64,000 nucleotides of DNA, from the NCBI GenBank assembly GCA_947627135.1, contig CANQUV010000002.1, positions 62,001 through 126,000 of the forward strand, written 5' to 3'. Below are positions 48,192 to 58,099 of this stretch, in pieces. The notes beneath the pieces were generated by a model, which saw only the letters and a list, made by a program, of their open reading frames with translations, did no database searches and was not told the DNA's origin. Within the stretch, counting starts at the first letter, position 1. Each line of letters opens with the position of its first letter. The position numbers and the translations under genes are program-made. Source of the DNA: an uncultured Clostridia bacterium. Lineage in GTDB: Bacteria > Bacillota > Clostridia > Oscillospirales > Acutalibacteraceae.

Positions 48192-49103
48192 TTATTCTGG
48201 TTTTTCGGCAGTTGTTTTTTCTGTTGCTGTTGTTTCTTTTGCAGATTTTGATGTATTAGACGAATTATCCGACTTTTCCAACGAAATCTGACCCTTTGTG
48301 TTAAAATCAGTAATCACAAGCACACTTGAAACCTTGCGGATATCTTCATAAGGCTCTATTACGGTAAATTTTGAAACATCGTAATCATCATAAGAAAACT
48401 CTTTTACTTCACCTATAATAATATCAGCAGGGAAAAGTCCGCCGACTCCTGATGTTTTAATAATATCCCCCTGTGAAATTTTGTTTTCGGAAGAAATTTT
48501 TGTAAGCATAGTAAGGTTATCGTCGCAATAACGGGAACTTCCAGATATTACTCCGCTGTCTTTGGTTTTTGAATCCGCAGCACCGATTTTTATTTCAGGA
48601 GATAAAATTGTTTTTACCTTACTTGATGATGTATCACATTCTGAAACTATGCCAACAAGTCCGTTCTCCGTAATAACGGGGTCGTTTACGCTGATACCCA
48701 AAGAAGTTCCTGCGTCTATTGTAAATGAATAAAAATCAGCGTTTGAATCTCGTCTTATAACAGTTGAGGGTACATAAGTATAGGTTGGATTTTCTTTTTT
48801 TATGTTATAAAATTTCCAAAGACGGTCGTTTTCTTCCTTTAAGTCATAGTAATCTGCTGCCTGTTCACGCAATTTTGCATTTTCTTCGGAAAGCTTTTTA
48901 TTTTCCTCCAAAAGCTCATTATATGAGGATTTATTAAGATTTTCGGAAACCTCTGCGGTAACCTGTGATAACCCGTTTGTAATCATATTTATTCCGCTTG
49001 ACAAAAAGGGATAACAAAAATAACTGACAGACGCAATAACAATTACCGCACAAATTGTTACTGCAAAAATTTTTACGCTTTTTCTGCGAAATAACTTTTT
49101 CAT
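48192..49103 (-). CDS. mreC: Rod shape-determining protein MreC
   Basis: TM, coiled coil, and beta domain VITENGLVGIVSECDTSSSKVKTIL. Confidence 0.92.
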   Translation of the reverse strand: MKKLFRRKSVKIFAVTICAVIVIASVSYFCYPFLSSGINMITNGLSQVTAEVSENLNKSSYNELLEENKKLSEENAKLREQAADYYDLKEENDRLWKFYNIKKENPTYTYVPSTVIRRDSNADFYSFTIDAGTSLGISVNDPVITENGLVGIVSECDTSSSKVKTILSPEIKIGAADSKTKDSGVISGSSRYCDDNLTMLTKISSENKISQGDIIKTSGVGGLFPADIIIGEVKEFSYDDYDVSKFTVIEPYEDIRKVSSVLVITDFNTKGQISLEKSDNSSNTSKSAKETTATEKTTAEKPE

Positions 49104-49184
49104 CTCATACCTCCTTATATAAATTAAGGGAACAAAGTCCTTTTAACAAACTCTGCTCCCTGCAATAATACTATAATATAATAG

Positions 49185-50195
49185 TTATTTTTTTCTTGAG
49201 GAAACCCTGTCGTCAATACTGAAGCCAAGTCTTTTGCCTGCACCTACCGCAACACACTCAAGCGGTTTTGCCGCTATATGAACAGGCATTCCAGTTTGCT
49301 GCATAACAAGCATATCTATTCCTCTTAACAGCGCTCCCCCTCCTGTAAGCATTATACCTGAATCTATAATGTCGGCAGCAAGCTCCGGAGGCGTGTTTTC
49401 CAGAGTAGATTTAATTGCTTCTACAATAGTCATTAAAGGCTCTGCCAAAGCATCTCTTACCTCATCTGCAGAAATTGTAACATCCTTTGGAAGACCGTCT
49501 ACCATATTTCTGCCCTTTACTAGCATACTCTTTTCGTCCTCATAAGGAAATGCAGAGCCGATCGAAACTTTAATTGTTTCTGCCGTTCTTTCGCCTATTA
49601 TTAAATTGTATTCTTTTTTTACAAAGTTAATTATTGCTTCATCAAATTTATCACCTGCGACCCTTACGGAACAGGATGTTACTATATCCCCAAGAGAAAT
49701 TACCGCAACTTCTGATGTTCCTCCGCCTATATCTACTACCAGACTTCCCACCGGTTCATCTACCGGAAGTCCTGCTCCTATTGCAGCCGCCATAGGCTCC
49801 TCTATTAATTGAACCTGTTTTCCTCCTGCCTGAATTGCCGCATCTTCTACGGCGTTTCTCTCAACCTCCGTTACCCCTGAAGGCATACAGATAATAATTC
49901 TCGGTTTTGAAAAAAGTCCGGGTTTTACGGCTCTGCGTATAAAATGCTTTAACATGGCGGCAGTAACGTCAAAATCTGCAATTACACCGTCCTTTAAAGG
50001 TCTTACGGCATTTATAGAATCGGGAGTTCTTCCTATCATATCTTTAGCTTCTTTGCCTACTGCAATTACAGATTCCGACTGTGAATCCAGCGCAACTACC
50101 GAAGGTTCTCTCATTACAATACCTTTTCCCTTCACGCAGACAAGTGTATTTGCAGTTCCTAAATCTATTGCTACATCTTTTGAAAATGAAAACAT
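49185..50195 (-). CDS. mreB: Rod shape-determining protein MreB
   Basis: [57 protein letters not shown]. Confidence 0.97.
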   Translation of the reverse strand: MFSFSKDVAIDLGTANTLVCVKGKGIVMREPSVVALDSQSESVIAVGKEAKDMIGRTPDSINAVRPLKDGVIADFDVTAAMLKHFIRRAVKPGLFSKPRIIICMPSGVTEVERNAVEDAAIQAGGKQVQLIEEPMAAAIGAGLPVDEPVGSLVVDIGGGTSEVAVISLGDIVTSCSVRVAGDKFDEAIINFVKKEYNLIIGERTAETIKVSIGSAFPYEDEKSMLVKGRNMVDGLPKDVTISADEVRDALAEPLMTIVEAIKSTLENTPPELAADIIDSGIMLTGGGALLRGIDMLVMQQTGMPVHIAAKPLECVAVGAGKRLGFSIDDRVSSRKK

Positions 50196-50335
50196 TTAAT
50201 TCTACTCCTTTTAGAGTTAGAGCATATAAGAAAAGCGTCAATATGTTTAAAAAGGTCCTGTCAGTTACTTTTAAAATACACTCTATATAATTGTACCCTA
50301 ATTATATATTATTTAATATTTTATTTCAATAATTA

Positions 50336-50782
50336 TTATACTTTTCCCGTTGAACCGAAACCGCCTGCTCCACGCAGGGTCTCATCAAGACTTTCACAAA
50401 CCTCCATTTGAGGCATAAAAACAGGTGCAATAACCATTTGGGCAATTCTTTCAAAAGGTTCGATAGTATAATCATCCTTTGATACATTACAAAGACCTAC
50501 ACAGATCTCACCTCTGTAATCGCTGTCTATAACGCCTACGCCGTTTGATAGACAAATACCGTGCTTGACCCCCAGACCCGATCTTGCATAAAGAAATGCC
50601 GCAGAATTTTTATCTTCCAATGCAATAGCAATACCTGTGGGAACAATTTTAAGTTCTCCGTGTTTTAAGGTCAAAGGTTCACTGATACAGGCATATAAAT
50701 CCATACCTGCCGACCCTTCTGTTGCTCTTGTAGGTAATTTTGCATTATCCTTTACCTTCATAATTTTAAGAACAGATTTCAT
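50336..50782 (-). CDS. dut: dUTP diphosphatase
   Basis: GSAGMDLYA, YARSGLGVKHGI, GVIDSDYRGE, RIAQMVI, RGAGGFGSTG motifs. Confidence 0.96.
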   Translation of the reverse strand: MKSVLKIMKVKDNAKLPTRATEGSAGMDLYACISEPLTLKHGELKIVPTGIAIALEDKNSAAFLYARSGLGVKHGICLSNGVGVIDSDYRGEICVGLCNVSKDDYTIEPFERIAQMVIAPVFMPQMEVCESLDETLRGAGGFGSTGKV

Positions 50783-50955
50783 TTAAACCCCATTTCTTGC
50801 AAGTTTTACAACTAAATACTGCAAAATAATTTTATATTTCTTGTGAAAAATTATTATAAAGAAAGTAAAAATAAATTTTATTTTCTTATGAGAATTTTAT
50901 AATATATGTTAATTTCTTTAAAATAATTCCCATAAAGACTTTAAACAATTTTTGC

Positions 50956-53028
50956 TTATTTTACACCTCTAAAATACAATCCCCGTGTAAAATTTTCAGA
51001 AAACAGTAAATTACTGTTAAAATCAAGCTGTTTTTCCACAGTTTCCACATAGTTTTCAACAGTGAAATTAAATGTTTGAAAAGTTAAATTTTTGAATACA
51101 TTTTCTTTGTCAAATACTTTTAGAGGAACGCTGTTTAAAATCTCGGTTGTATAACCATCGCATTTTAAAATGAATTTTTTACCCAGCCTATCCTGCAAAA
51201 CTGATTTGCCCTTACATTCCTTACAGCTTATATTTCTGCTCTTTGCCGGACAGTTTCTGGTTATCATTAAGGGCAGGTATCCGTAACTTACAATTCCTGT
51301 TTTAATTTTACCGCCTAATTTTGAGATTTGGTCTAATGTAAGCTCAATACTAAGCTCTGTGTCTTCAAAACCGAATTCTTCTGCCCATAATAAATCCGGA
51401 GTATTTGTAAAATTTAACCTGAATCCTCCGTGGAGTTTCATTTTCGCCTGCTTTGCAAGGTACGCCATACCTATATTTGAACAGTAAACGTCCTTTATGC
51501 CTGCTTTTTTAAGTTCAGCTAATCTATTTATTATTTTACCGTCACCTGAAAAAACAACAGGCGGAAGCTCTGCTCCGATTTTAAATCCTTTTGACAAAAG
51601 TCCTTTTATTTCATCATTATCAGAATCAAAGGGTATAAAAACCATATCAAATTCTTTAAAAGCGGTTCCCAGCTTTGCAGATTTTGTTTTTGCATATTTT
51701 CTGCTTAAAAATCTCTCTGTTTTTTCAAAATTAAAATTTGCCTCATCTTCAAAAATTTTGTAATCTTTTCTTTTTTTTCGAACAACAGACAGCTCTTCAA
51801 TGCATTCTCTTCTTAACTTATTAATTGCAGACAACGGCATGGTTACTTCTTCTTCAAGATTACAGCTTATGTGTTTTACAACGTATGGAGTTGAGCCTGT
51901 TTTTTCAAGCTGAATTATACACCTTTCCTTTGACAACGGTTTATTTATTGCTTTTTCACAAACAGTTTCTCCCTTTATTGTAACCTTATTTTTGCCGTCT
52001 GATACTGTTAAAATCGGATTTTTATTTATTTCTGCCGTAAATTCAAAGGAAATTTCGATTTTTGGTACTTCATCTTTATATATATTTCTTATTTTTGCCA
52101 ATAGTTTTTCACTTGCTGATATAACATCGCTCTTTTGGCGGGTCCCGAACATTTCATATCCTCTGCGGTTTTTATAGTATCCGTCGGTAAAGCCTGTTCT
52201 TGAAAATACAGAACTTAAATATTCTCTTGTTTCATCAGTTACAAATCCTGTATCTCTGCTTTCTTTACAGGCTCTTACTGCCGCTGCAACATATTCCGGA
52301 CGCTTCATTCTGCCTTCAATTTTTGCAGAAGCAACTCCTATTTCTTCAAGGTCTTTTATATAGTCTACAAGACTGTTATCCTTTAAGCTTAATGCGTGAT
52401 CCTCTTTGGAATTATCCACAGAAAACGGAAGTCTGCATGGTTGCGCACAGGCCCCTCGGCTGCCGCTTCTTGAGCCGATAATTGAGGAAAAATAACATTG
52501 TCCCGACATACACATACACAATGCACCGTGAACAAAAACCTCCAGTTCAATAGGACAGTTATCAGCAATCTCTTTAATTTCTTCTCTTGTCATCTCTCTT
52601 GCAAGAACAACTCTTTTAAATCCCGCTTCATAAAGTGCCTTTGCTCCGCTTAAATTATGAACGCTCATTTGTGTTGAAGCGTGAAGCGGCAATTCGGGCG
52701 CAATTTTTTTAATCATTTGTGCAATTCCGATACTTTGCACGATTATTGCGTCTATATGCGCTTTACAGGCGTTTATTATTAAATTTTTTACACGGGGAAG
52801 TTCTTCATCAAAAATAACGGTATTTACCGTTAAATAAACAAGAACATCTCTTTCATGACAGTATTCAGCAGCCTTTAAAAGCTCATCGTTATCAAAATTT
52901 TTTGCCGATGCCCTTGCAGAAAATTCTTTTGCTCCCAGATATACGGCGTCTGCCCCGCACCTTACCGCTGCTACAACACTTTCAAACCCACCGCATGGAG
53001 CTAAAATCTCTATTTTATTTGTTTTCAT
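50956..53028 (-). CDS. U32 family peptidase / collagenase-like (with C-terminal DUF3656-like region)
   Basis: EILAPCGGFESVVAAVRCGADAVYLGAKEFSARASAKNF; ELEVFVHGALCMCMSGQCYFSSIIGSRSGSRGACAQPCRLPF. Confidence 0.93.
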   Translation of the reverse strand: MKTNKIEILAPCGGFESVVAAVRCGADAVYLGAKEFSARASAKNFDNDELLKAAEYCHERDVLVYLTVNTVIFDEELPRVKNLIINACKAHIDAIIVQSIGIAQMIKKIAPELPLHASTQMSVHNLSGAKALYEAGFKRVVLAREMTREEIKEIADNCPIELEVFVHGALCMCMSGQCYFSSIIGSRSGSRGACAQPCRLPFSVDNSKEDHALSLKDNSLVDYIKDLEEIGVASAKIEGRMKRPEYVAAAVRACKESRDTGFVTDETREYLSSVFSRTGFTDGYYKNRRGYEMFGTRQKSDVISASEKLLAKIRNIYKDEVPKIEISFEFTAEINKNPILTVSDGKNKVTIKGETVCEKAINKPLSKERCIIQLEKTGSTPYVVKHISCNLEEEVTMPLSAINKLRRECIEELSVVRKKRKDYKIFEDEANFNFEKTERFLSRKYAKTKSAKLGTAFKEFDMVFIPFDSDNDEIKGLLSKGFKIGAELPPVVFSGDGKIINRLAELKKAGIKDVYCSNIGMAYLAKQAKMKLHGGFRLNFTNTPDLLWAEEFGFEDTELSIELTLDQISKLGGKIKTGIVSYGYLPLMITRNCPAKSRNISCKECKGKSVLQDRLGKKFILKCDGYTTEILNSVPLKVFDKENVFKNLTFQTFNFTVENYVETVEKQLDFNSNLLFSENFTRGLYFRGVK

Positions 53029-53127
53029 TTTTATTAATTTAATTTTTAATTCAGACTATTTAATTTTTTTATTAACATTCTTTGCTTTTTATTTTTTGTT
53101 CTTTATCTTTCCCTTTATTTTTTTCCA

Positions 53128-53922
53128 TTATTTATTATCTTCGTCAAAAAGTGAATACTGTCTTAGGGGAATATAACCTTTTTTCATTACATCTGCCGCC
53201 GTTTCCGGCTTGATTATATCTTCGTTCACTTTTTTATTGAAATTGTTTGAGCTGTTTTTTCCGAAAACATATTGACTTTTATTTTGTGACTTGTTTTGAG
53301 GATTTTTTTTATTACCGTTTTCTTTATTTCCATAGGCGACAGGCTTTTTATTGTTTTTATTATCTTCATTTTTTTCTGAAGTTTTTTCTGCGGTTTTTTC
53401 TGCGGTTTTTTCTGTATTATTGCTGTTTCCCTGCGATTTTCCGGAAACCTCCTCATTTAAATCGTCAAATTCTTTCTCAGAATCTTTTTTATTCTTTGCA
53501 GAAATGTTTATCTGCTTATCAAGAAATTTTTTAAGCTCATTATACTGGGCAGTCAGATTTGAATTTTTCTTCCTTAAATCTTCAAATTTTTCCAAAAGTT
53601 CATCGTATTTTTTATCAAGCTCACTGTTTTGTTTCTTTAGCTCGATAATCTGCTTGCTTTGCTTATCTGCCTGCCTTAATACCTTGTTTGCCTGGTCTAC
53701 AAGTTCCGCCTTTTTGCCAAGCGCTTTTTTTTCGTCGTCTGCATAATCAAGCGCTGTCATTATTGCACAGCCTCTTGCGTCAAGCTGAGGGTACGCTTTT
53801 GCTACCGCATCTATTCTTTCGTTTACTTTTTGGGCAATATTTTTAATGTATTTTTCGTCATCAGAAGATACAAGCATAAGTCTTCTTCCTCCAACATAAA
53901 CCGTTACTTTATTTTTACTCAT
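53128..53922 (-). CDS. zapA: Cell division protein ZapA with long low-complexity C-terminal tail
   Basis: MSKNKVTVYVGGRRLMLVSSDDEKYIKNIAQKVNERIDAV..., then coiled coil and Lys/Asn/Glu-rich tail. Confidence 0.85.
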   Translation of the reverse strand: MSKNKVTVYVGGRRLMLVSSDDEKYIKNIAQKVNERIDAVAKAYPQLDARGCAIMTALDYADDEKKALGKKAELVDQANKVLRQADKQSKQIIELKKQNSELDKKYDELLEKFEDLRKKNSNLTAQYNELKKFLDKQINISAKNKKDSEKEFDDLNEEVSGKSQGNSNNTEKTAEKTAEKTSEKNEDNKNNKKPVAYGNKENGNKKNPQNKSQNKSQYVFGKNSSNNFNKKVNEDIIKPETAADVMKKGYIPLRQYSLFDEDNK

Positions 53923-54064
53923 AACAATTCCTCCGTCTATACCTTTTCACACTAATTATACAACAAAAACATAGAATAAAAAAGAGTATTTTAAAATTTG
54001 TAAGATTGTATTTTTTAATCCCAGATAATAACAGCAAAATATAAGAAAAAATCGGTTATTTTAG

Positions 54065-54093
54065 TTGAAAATAAGATTTTTGTGTGATAGAAT
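54065..54093 (+). promoter_or_regulatory. SigA-type promoter upstream of the GH13 gene
   Basis: TTGAAA, 17-bp spacer, TAGAAT with upstream TGTG; implies a ~120-nt leader. Confidence 0.5.
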
Positions 54094-54220
54094 AGGGTTA
54101 TATGTGACTTTTAAAGTAACTTTGAAACTGCAAGGTTTAAAATTACTTCATTTAAGACATATTAGAATAGGTATTAAAAAAGTTTTTAACTAAAAATTTT
54201 TATTTTCAGGATGTGTATTT

Positions 54221-56083
54221 ATGCCAATTCCATTTGACTCAAGAAAAGATTATTACCGTTATCCGTTCGGTGCAGTAGAACAGGGAACGAGTATTCATCT
54301 AAGAGTATTGATTCCTCATAATTTAAGCACTTCAAGCGTTGAGATGTGCGTAAAATATGACGATGATTATAATTGGAACTTTTATAATATGTTCTGGCAC
54401 GGTTACTTTGATGACCAGACTGAAATTTGGGAATGTGATTTTACTGCCGACAGAATAGGACTGTACTGGTACGGCTTTAAGCTAAATACAAACGAAGGAG
54501 TAAGATATATTGTACCGTCTGACCCGTATCAAATAAGTTCCATTGAGCGTTCGCCGGGAAGAAGCTGGCAGATCACCTGTTATAAAAAAGGTTTTGAAAC
54601 TCCGTCTTGGCCGATAGGCGGAGTAATGTATCAAATTTTTCCTGACCGATTCAACTTCAGCGGTGAAAAAAAGGACTTCGGCCGTACAGATTTATCCATA
54701 AATCATGATTGGTACGCTCTGCCTCAATGGTGGCCCAATGAGCATGGAGAAATTACTAACACCGACTTTTTTATGGGAGATTTAAAAGGAATTGAACAAA
54801 AGCTTAATTATTTAGAGAGTTTAGGAGTAACCTGCATTTATTTAAACCCCATTTCAAAAGCCTATTCAAATCATCGATATGACACAGGCGATTACAGCCA
54901 GGTAGACCCTATCTTAGGAACAGAAGGGGATTTTGTAAGCCTTTGTGCTGAAGCAAAAAAACATGGTATTCATGTTATAAACGATGGTGTTTTCTCTCAT
55001 ACAGGAAGCGACAGCAAATATTTTAACAGAAGCGGAAGATACGGCAGCGGAGGAGCATACAGAGACCAGAACAGTCCCTATTCAAGCTGGTACAAATTTA
55101 ACCAATGGCCTGATAATTATAATTCATGGTGGGGATTTTACACCCTGCCGGAAGTAAACGAAAACGATCCGTCGTTTAACGAATATATAAACGGTGAAAA
55201 CGGAATTGTAAGAAAGTGGATGAAGTGCGGCAATTCCGGCTGGAGACTTGATGTTGCAGACGAACTGCCCAACGAATTTCTAGAAAATTTAAGAAAGGCC
55301 GTTAAGGCGGAAAACCCACAAGGAATAATTATAGGCGAAGTCTGGGAAGACGCCTCAAATAAAGAAAGTTACGGAGCAAGAAGAAAGTTTTTGCTGGGAG
55401 AAGAGCTTGACAGCGTAATGAATTATGTATTCCGCAACGCAATTTTAGACTTTGTAAAAGGCGGAGATGCAAAATATGTTATGAATACGATAATGTCTGT
55501 TGTAGAAAACTATCCCAGACCTGTACTGCGGGTTTTAATGAATCTGCTTTCAACTCACGATACAGAGCGAGCATTAACGGTAATAGCAGGAGAACCGCTA
55601 AACGGAAGAGACCGCCACTGGCAGGCACATACAAGGCTGTCTGACGAACAGAGACATTACGGATTAAAAATGATGAAGATAGCTGTTGCCATGCAATATA
55701 CACTACCGGGCTTTCCGTGTGTTTATTACGGAGATGAAGCCGGAATGGAAGGATATCGTGATCCGTTCAACCGATGTTGTTATCCTTGGGGCAGAGAGGA
55801 TAAAGAGCTTATTGAGTGGCATACAAAACTTGGCAATCTGCGCAAATCATGCAGTGCATTGTGGGACGGAGATATCATCGAAGTTCAGTGTTACGGCAGA
55901 CTGCTTTCATATATGAGAATTGACGGCAACAGCTCCTTATTCTGTGCATTTAACGCAGGCGATACACAAATGGTAATTAATATACCTCCGGGATACTCAA
56001 ACAGTAAGCCTTTATTTGGAACAAGCGTTGAAAACAGCGGTTTGATTATTCCCGCACACGGCTGCGCATTTTTGCTTAAATAA
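54221..56083 (+). CDS. GH13 alpha-amylase-family glycosidase (neopullulanase/cyclomaltodextrinase-like, probably intracellular)
   Basis: GVMYQIFPDRF, YLNPISKAYSNHRYDTGDY, GWRLDVADELP, GIIIGEVWEDA, LLSTHDTERAL; no signal peptide. Confidence 0.9.
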   Translation: MPIPFDSRKDYYRYPFGAVEQGTSIHLRVLIPHNLSTSSVEMCVKYDDDYNWNFYNMFWHGYFDDQTEIWECDFTADRIGLYWYGFKLNTNEGVRYIVPSDPYQISSIERSPGRSWQITCYKKGFETPSWPIGGVMYQIFPDRFNFSGEKKDFGRTDLSINHDWYALPQWWPNEHGEITNTDFFMGDLKGIEQKLNYLESLGVTCIYLNPISKAYSNHRYDTGDYSQVDPILGTEGDFVSLCAEAKKHGIHVINDGVFSHTGSDSKYFNRSGRYGSGGAYRDQNSPYSSWYKFNQWPDNYNSWWGFYTLPEVNENDPSFNEYINGENGIVRKWMKCGNSGWRLDVADELPNEFLENLRKAVKAENPQGIIIGEVWEDASNKESYGARRKFLLGEELDSVMNYVFRNAILDFVKGGDAKYVMNTIMSVVENYPRPVLRVLMNLLSTHDTERALTVIAGEPLNGRDRHWQAHTRLSDEQRHYGLKMMKIAVAMQYTLPGFPCVYYGDEAGMEGYRDPFNRCCYPWGREDKELIEWHTKLGNLRKSCSALWDGDIIEVQCYGRLLSYMRIDGNSSLFCAFNAGDTQMVINIPPGYSNSKPLFGTSVENSGLIIPAHGCAFLLK

Positions 56084-56365
56084 ATTACTTTAAAAATAAA
56101 TATTTTTTAAAATCAGTTTCCTTGTTTAAGTAAGGGAGCTGATTGTTTTTTAGTATTGCAGTAATAGATACCGCTTGTACGATCCAATATTTATGTTTGA
56201 TAAAAAATAGATTTCTTTTTGTATGTTTACATTTTTGAAAAATTAAAAAACCTTCCTACGAATGAAGCCTTCTTCTGCAAAATTTTAACTTATAATTTCT
56301 TATTTGTCTTTTATTTTACTTATACTGTGGTATAATTTAATTATTAAATAAATTCAGGCGGTTTT

Positions 56366-58099
56366 ATGATTAAATTGTTTAAAGCATATTTAAAGGATTA
56401 TAAATTTCATATAATTGTGGGGCCTTTGTGCAAACTGTTTGAAGCTGTCTTGGAGCTTATTGTTCCCCTTGTAATGGCAAATATCATTGATGTCGGCGTT
56501 GCTAACAGGGATACGGGTTACATTCTTATAATGGGCGGAGTAATGGTTCTTTTAGGTTTCATAGGACTTTGCAGTGCCCTTGTATGTCAATACTATGCAT
56601 CAGTTGCGTCCCAGGGCTGCGGAACCAAAATGAGAAATGATCTGTTTAAACATATTAATTCTCTTTCCCATAAAGAACTGGACCTCATTGGCACCCCCTC
56701 TCTTATTACAAGAATAACCAACGATGTTAATCAAATACAAAATGCAGTTGCCATGCTTATCAGACTTGCCCTTAGAGCGCCGTTTCTTGTTATCGGCGCA
56801 ATGGTTATGGCTATTATTATAGATATAAAGTTGTCCGTTATATTTTTTGTTTCAGCAGTTTTAATTGGATTGGTGTTATATTTTGTTATGTCAAAAAGCG
56901 TTCCCTTTTATAAAGCAATTCAAAAAAAACTTGATAAGGTTTCTCTTGTATCAAGAGAAAATTTATCAGGCAACAGAGTCATAAGAGCTTTTTCCAAACA
57001 AAATCAGGAACAAAAACGATTTAATGAGATTTCAGACGATTTATCATATACTTCAATCAGAGTAGGCAAGCTTTCTGCTTTGCTTTCTCCTGCAACATTT
57101 GCAATAACAAACCTTGCCATTGTTTTTATCGTTTGGTTTGGTTCAAAAGGAGCAAATATTGGAGAAATTATGTCAGGCGATATTATTGCACTTGTAAACT
57201 ACATGACCCAAATTTTACTTGCAATGGTAGTTGTAGCAAATCTCGTTGTACTTTTTACAAAGGCTTCTGCCTCTGCACAAAGAATTAATCAAGTATTTGA
57301 AACGGAAAGTTCTGTTATTGAAAACACAAACACTAAAATCAACCCTAATAACAATGCTCCTAAAATTGAATTTGATAATGTTTGCTTTTCATATTCAGAG
57401 GGTGAAAACGAGCTTTCTAATATCAGCTTTAAAATAAATAAAGGAGATACCGTTGGAATTATAGGAGGAACCGGAAGCGGAAAATCCACTTTGATAAACT
57501 TAATTCCAAGATTTTATGATGTAAACAGCGGAAAAATTTTGTTTGACGGAGTAAATGTTAAGGATTATCCTTTTCAAACCTTACGCAAACAAATCGGAAT
57601 CGTTCCACAGCAATCAGTTTTATTCAGCGGAACAGTAAGAGAAAATATGAAATGGCAAAACCCAAATTCTACTGATGAAGAAATCTTAAAGGCATTGGAA
57701 ATAGCGCAGGCAAAAGATTTTGTTCTTGAAAAATCCGAAGGACTTGATACCATGGTAGTTCAGGGAGGTAAAAACTTTTCAGGAGGACAAAGGCAAAGAT
57801 TATGCATAGCAAGGGCAATAGTATCGATGCCAAAGGTTTTAATACTCGACGACAGTTTTTCCGCTCTTGACTTTGCAACAGACGCCGCTTTAAGAAAAGC
57901 TTTAAAAGAGCAGACGGAAAATATGACTGTAATAATAGTATCTCAAAGATGTTCAACAATAAAAAATTCAGATTTAATACTGGTTCTTGACAATGGCGGT
58001 CTTGCAGGCAAGGGCAATCATAAAGAACTTCTTGAAAGCTGTCCCCTGTATAAAGAGATCTGCTTGTCACAGCTTGAAAAAGAGGAGGTTTATAAATAA
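56366..58099 (+). CDS. ABC transporter, fused permease/ATP-binding protein (half 1)
   Basis: ABC exporter TMD; GGTGSGKSTLINLIPRFYD, NFSGGQRQRLCIARAI. Confidence 0.94.
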   Translation: MIKLFKAYLKDYKFHIIVGPLCKLFEAVLELIVPLVMANIIDVGVANRDTGYILIMGGVMVLLGFIGLCSALVCQYYASVASQGCGTKMRNDLFKHINSLSHKELDLIGTPSLITRITNDVNQIQNAVAMLIRLALRAPFLVIGAMVMAIIIDIKLSVIFFVSAVLIGLVLYFVMSKSVPFYKAIQKKLDKVSLVSRENLSGNRVIRAFSKQNQEQKRFNEISDDLSYTSIRVGKLSALLSPATFAITNLAIVFIVWFGSKGANIGEIMSGDIIALVNYMTQILLAMVVVANLVVLFTKASASAQRINQVFETESSVIENTNTKINPNNNAPKIEFDNVCFSYSEGENELSNISFKINKGDTVGIIGGTGSGKSTLINLIPRFYDVNSGKILFDGVNVKDYPFQTLRKQIGIVPQQSVLFSGTVRENMKWQNPNSTDEEILKALEIAQAKDFVLEKSEGLDTMVVQGGKNFSGGQRQRLCIARAIVSMPKVLILDDSFSALDFATDAALRKALKEQTENMTVIIVSQRCSTIKNSDLILVLDNGGLAGKGNHKELLESCPLYKEICLSQLEKEEVYK

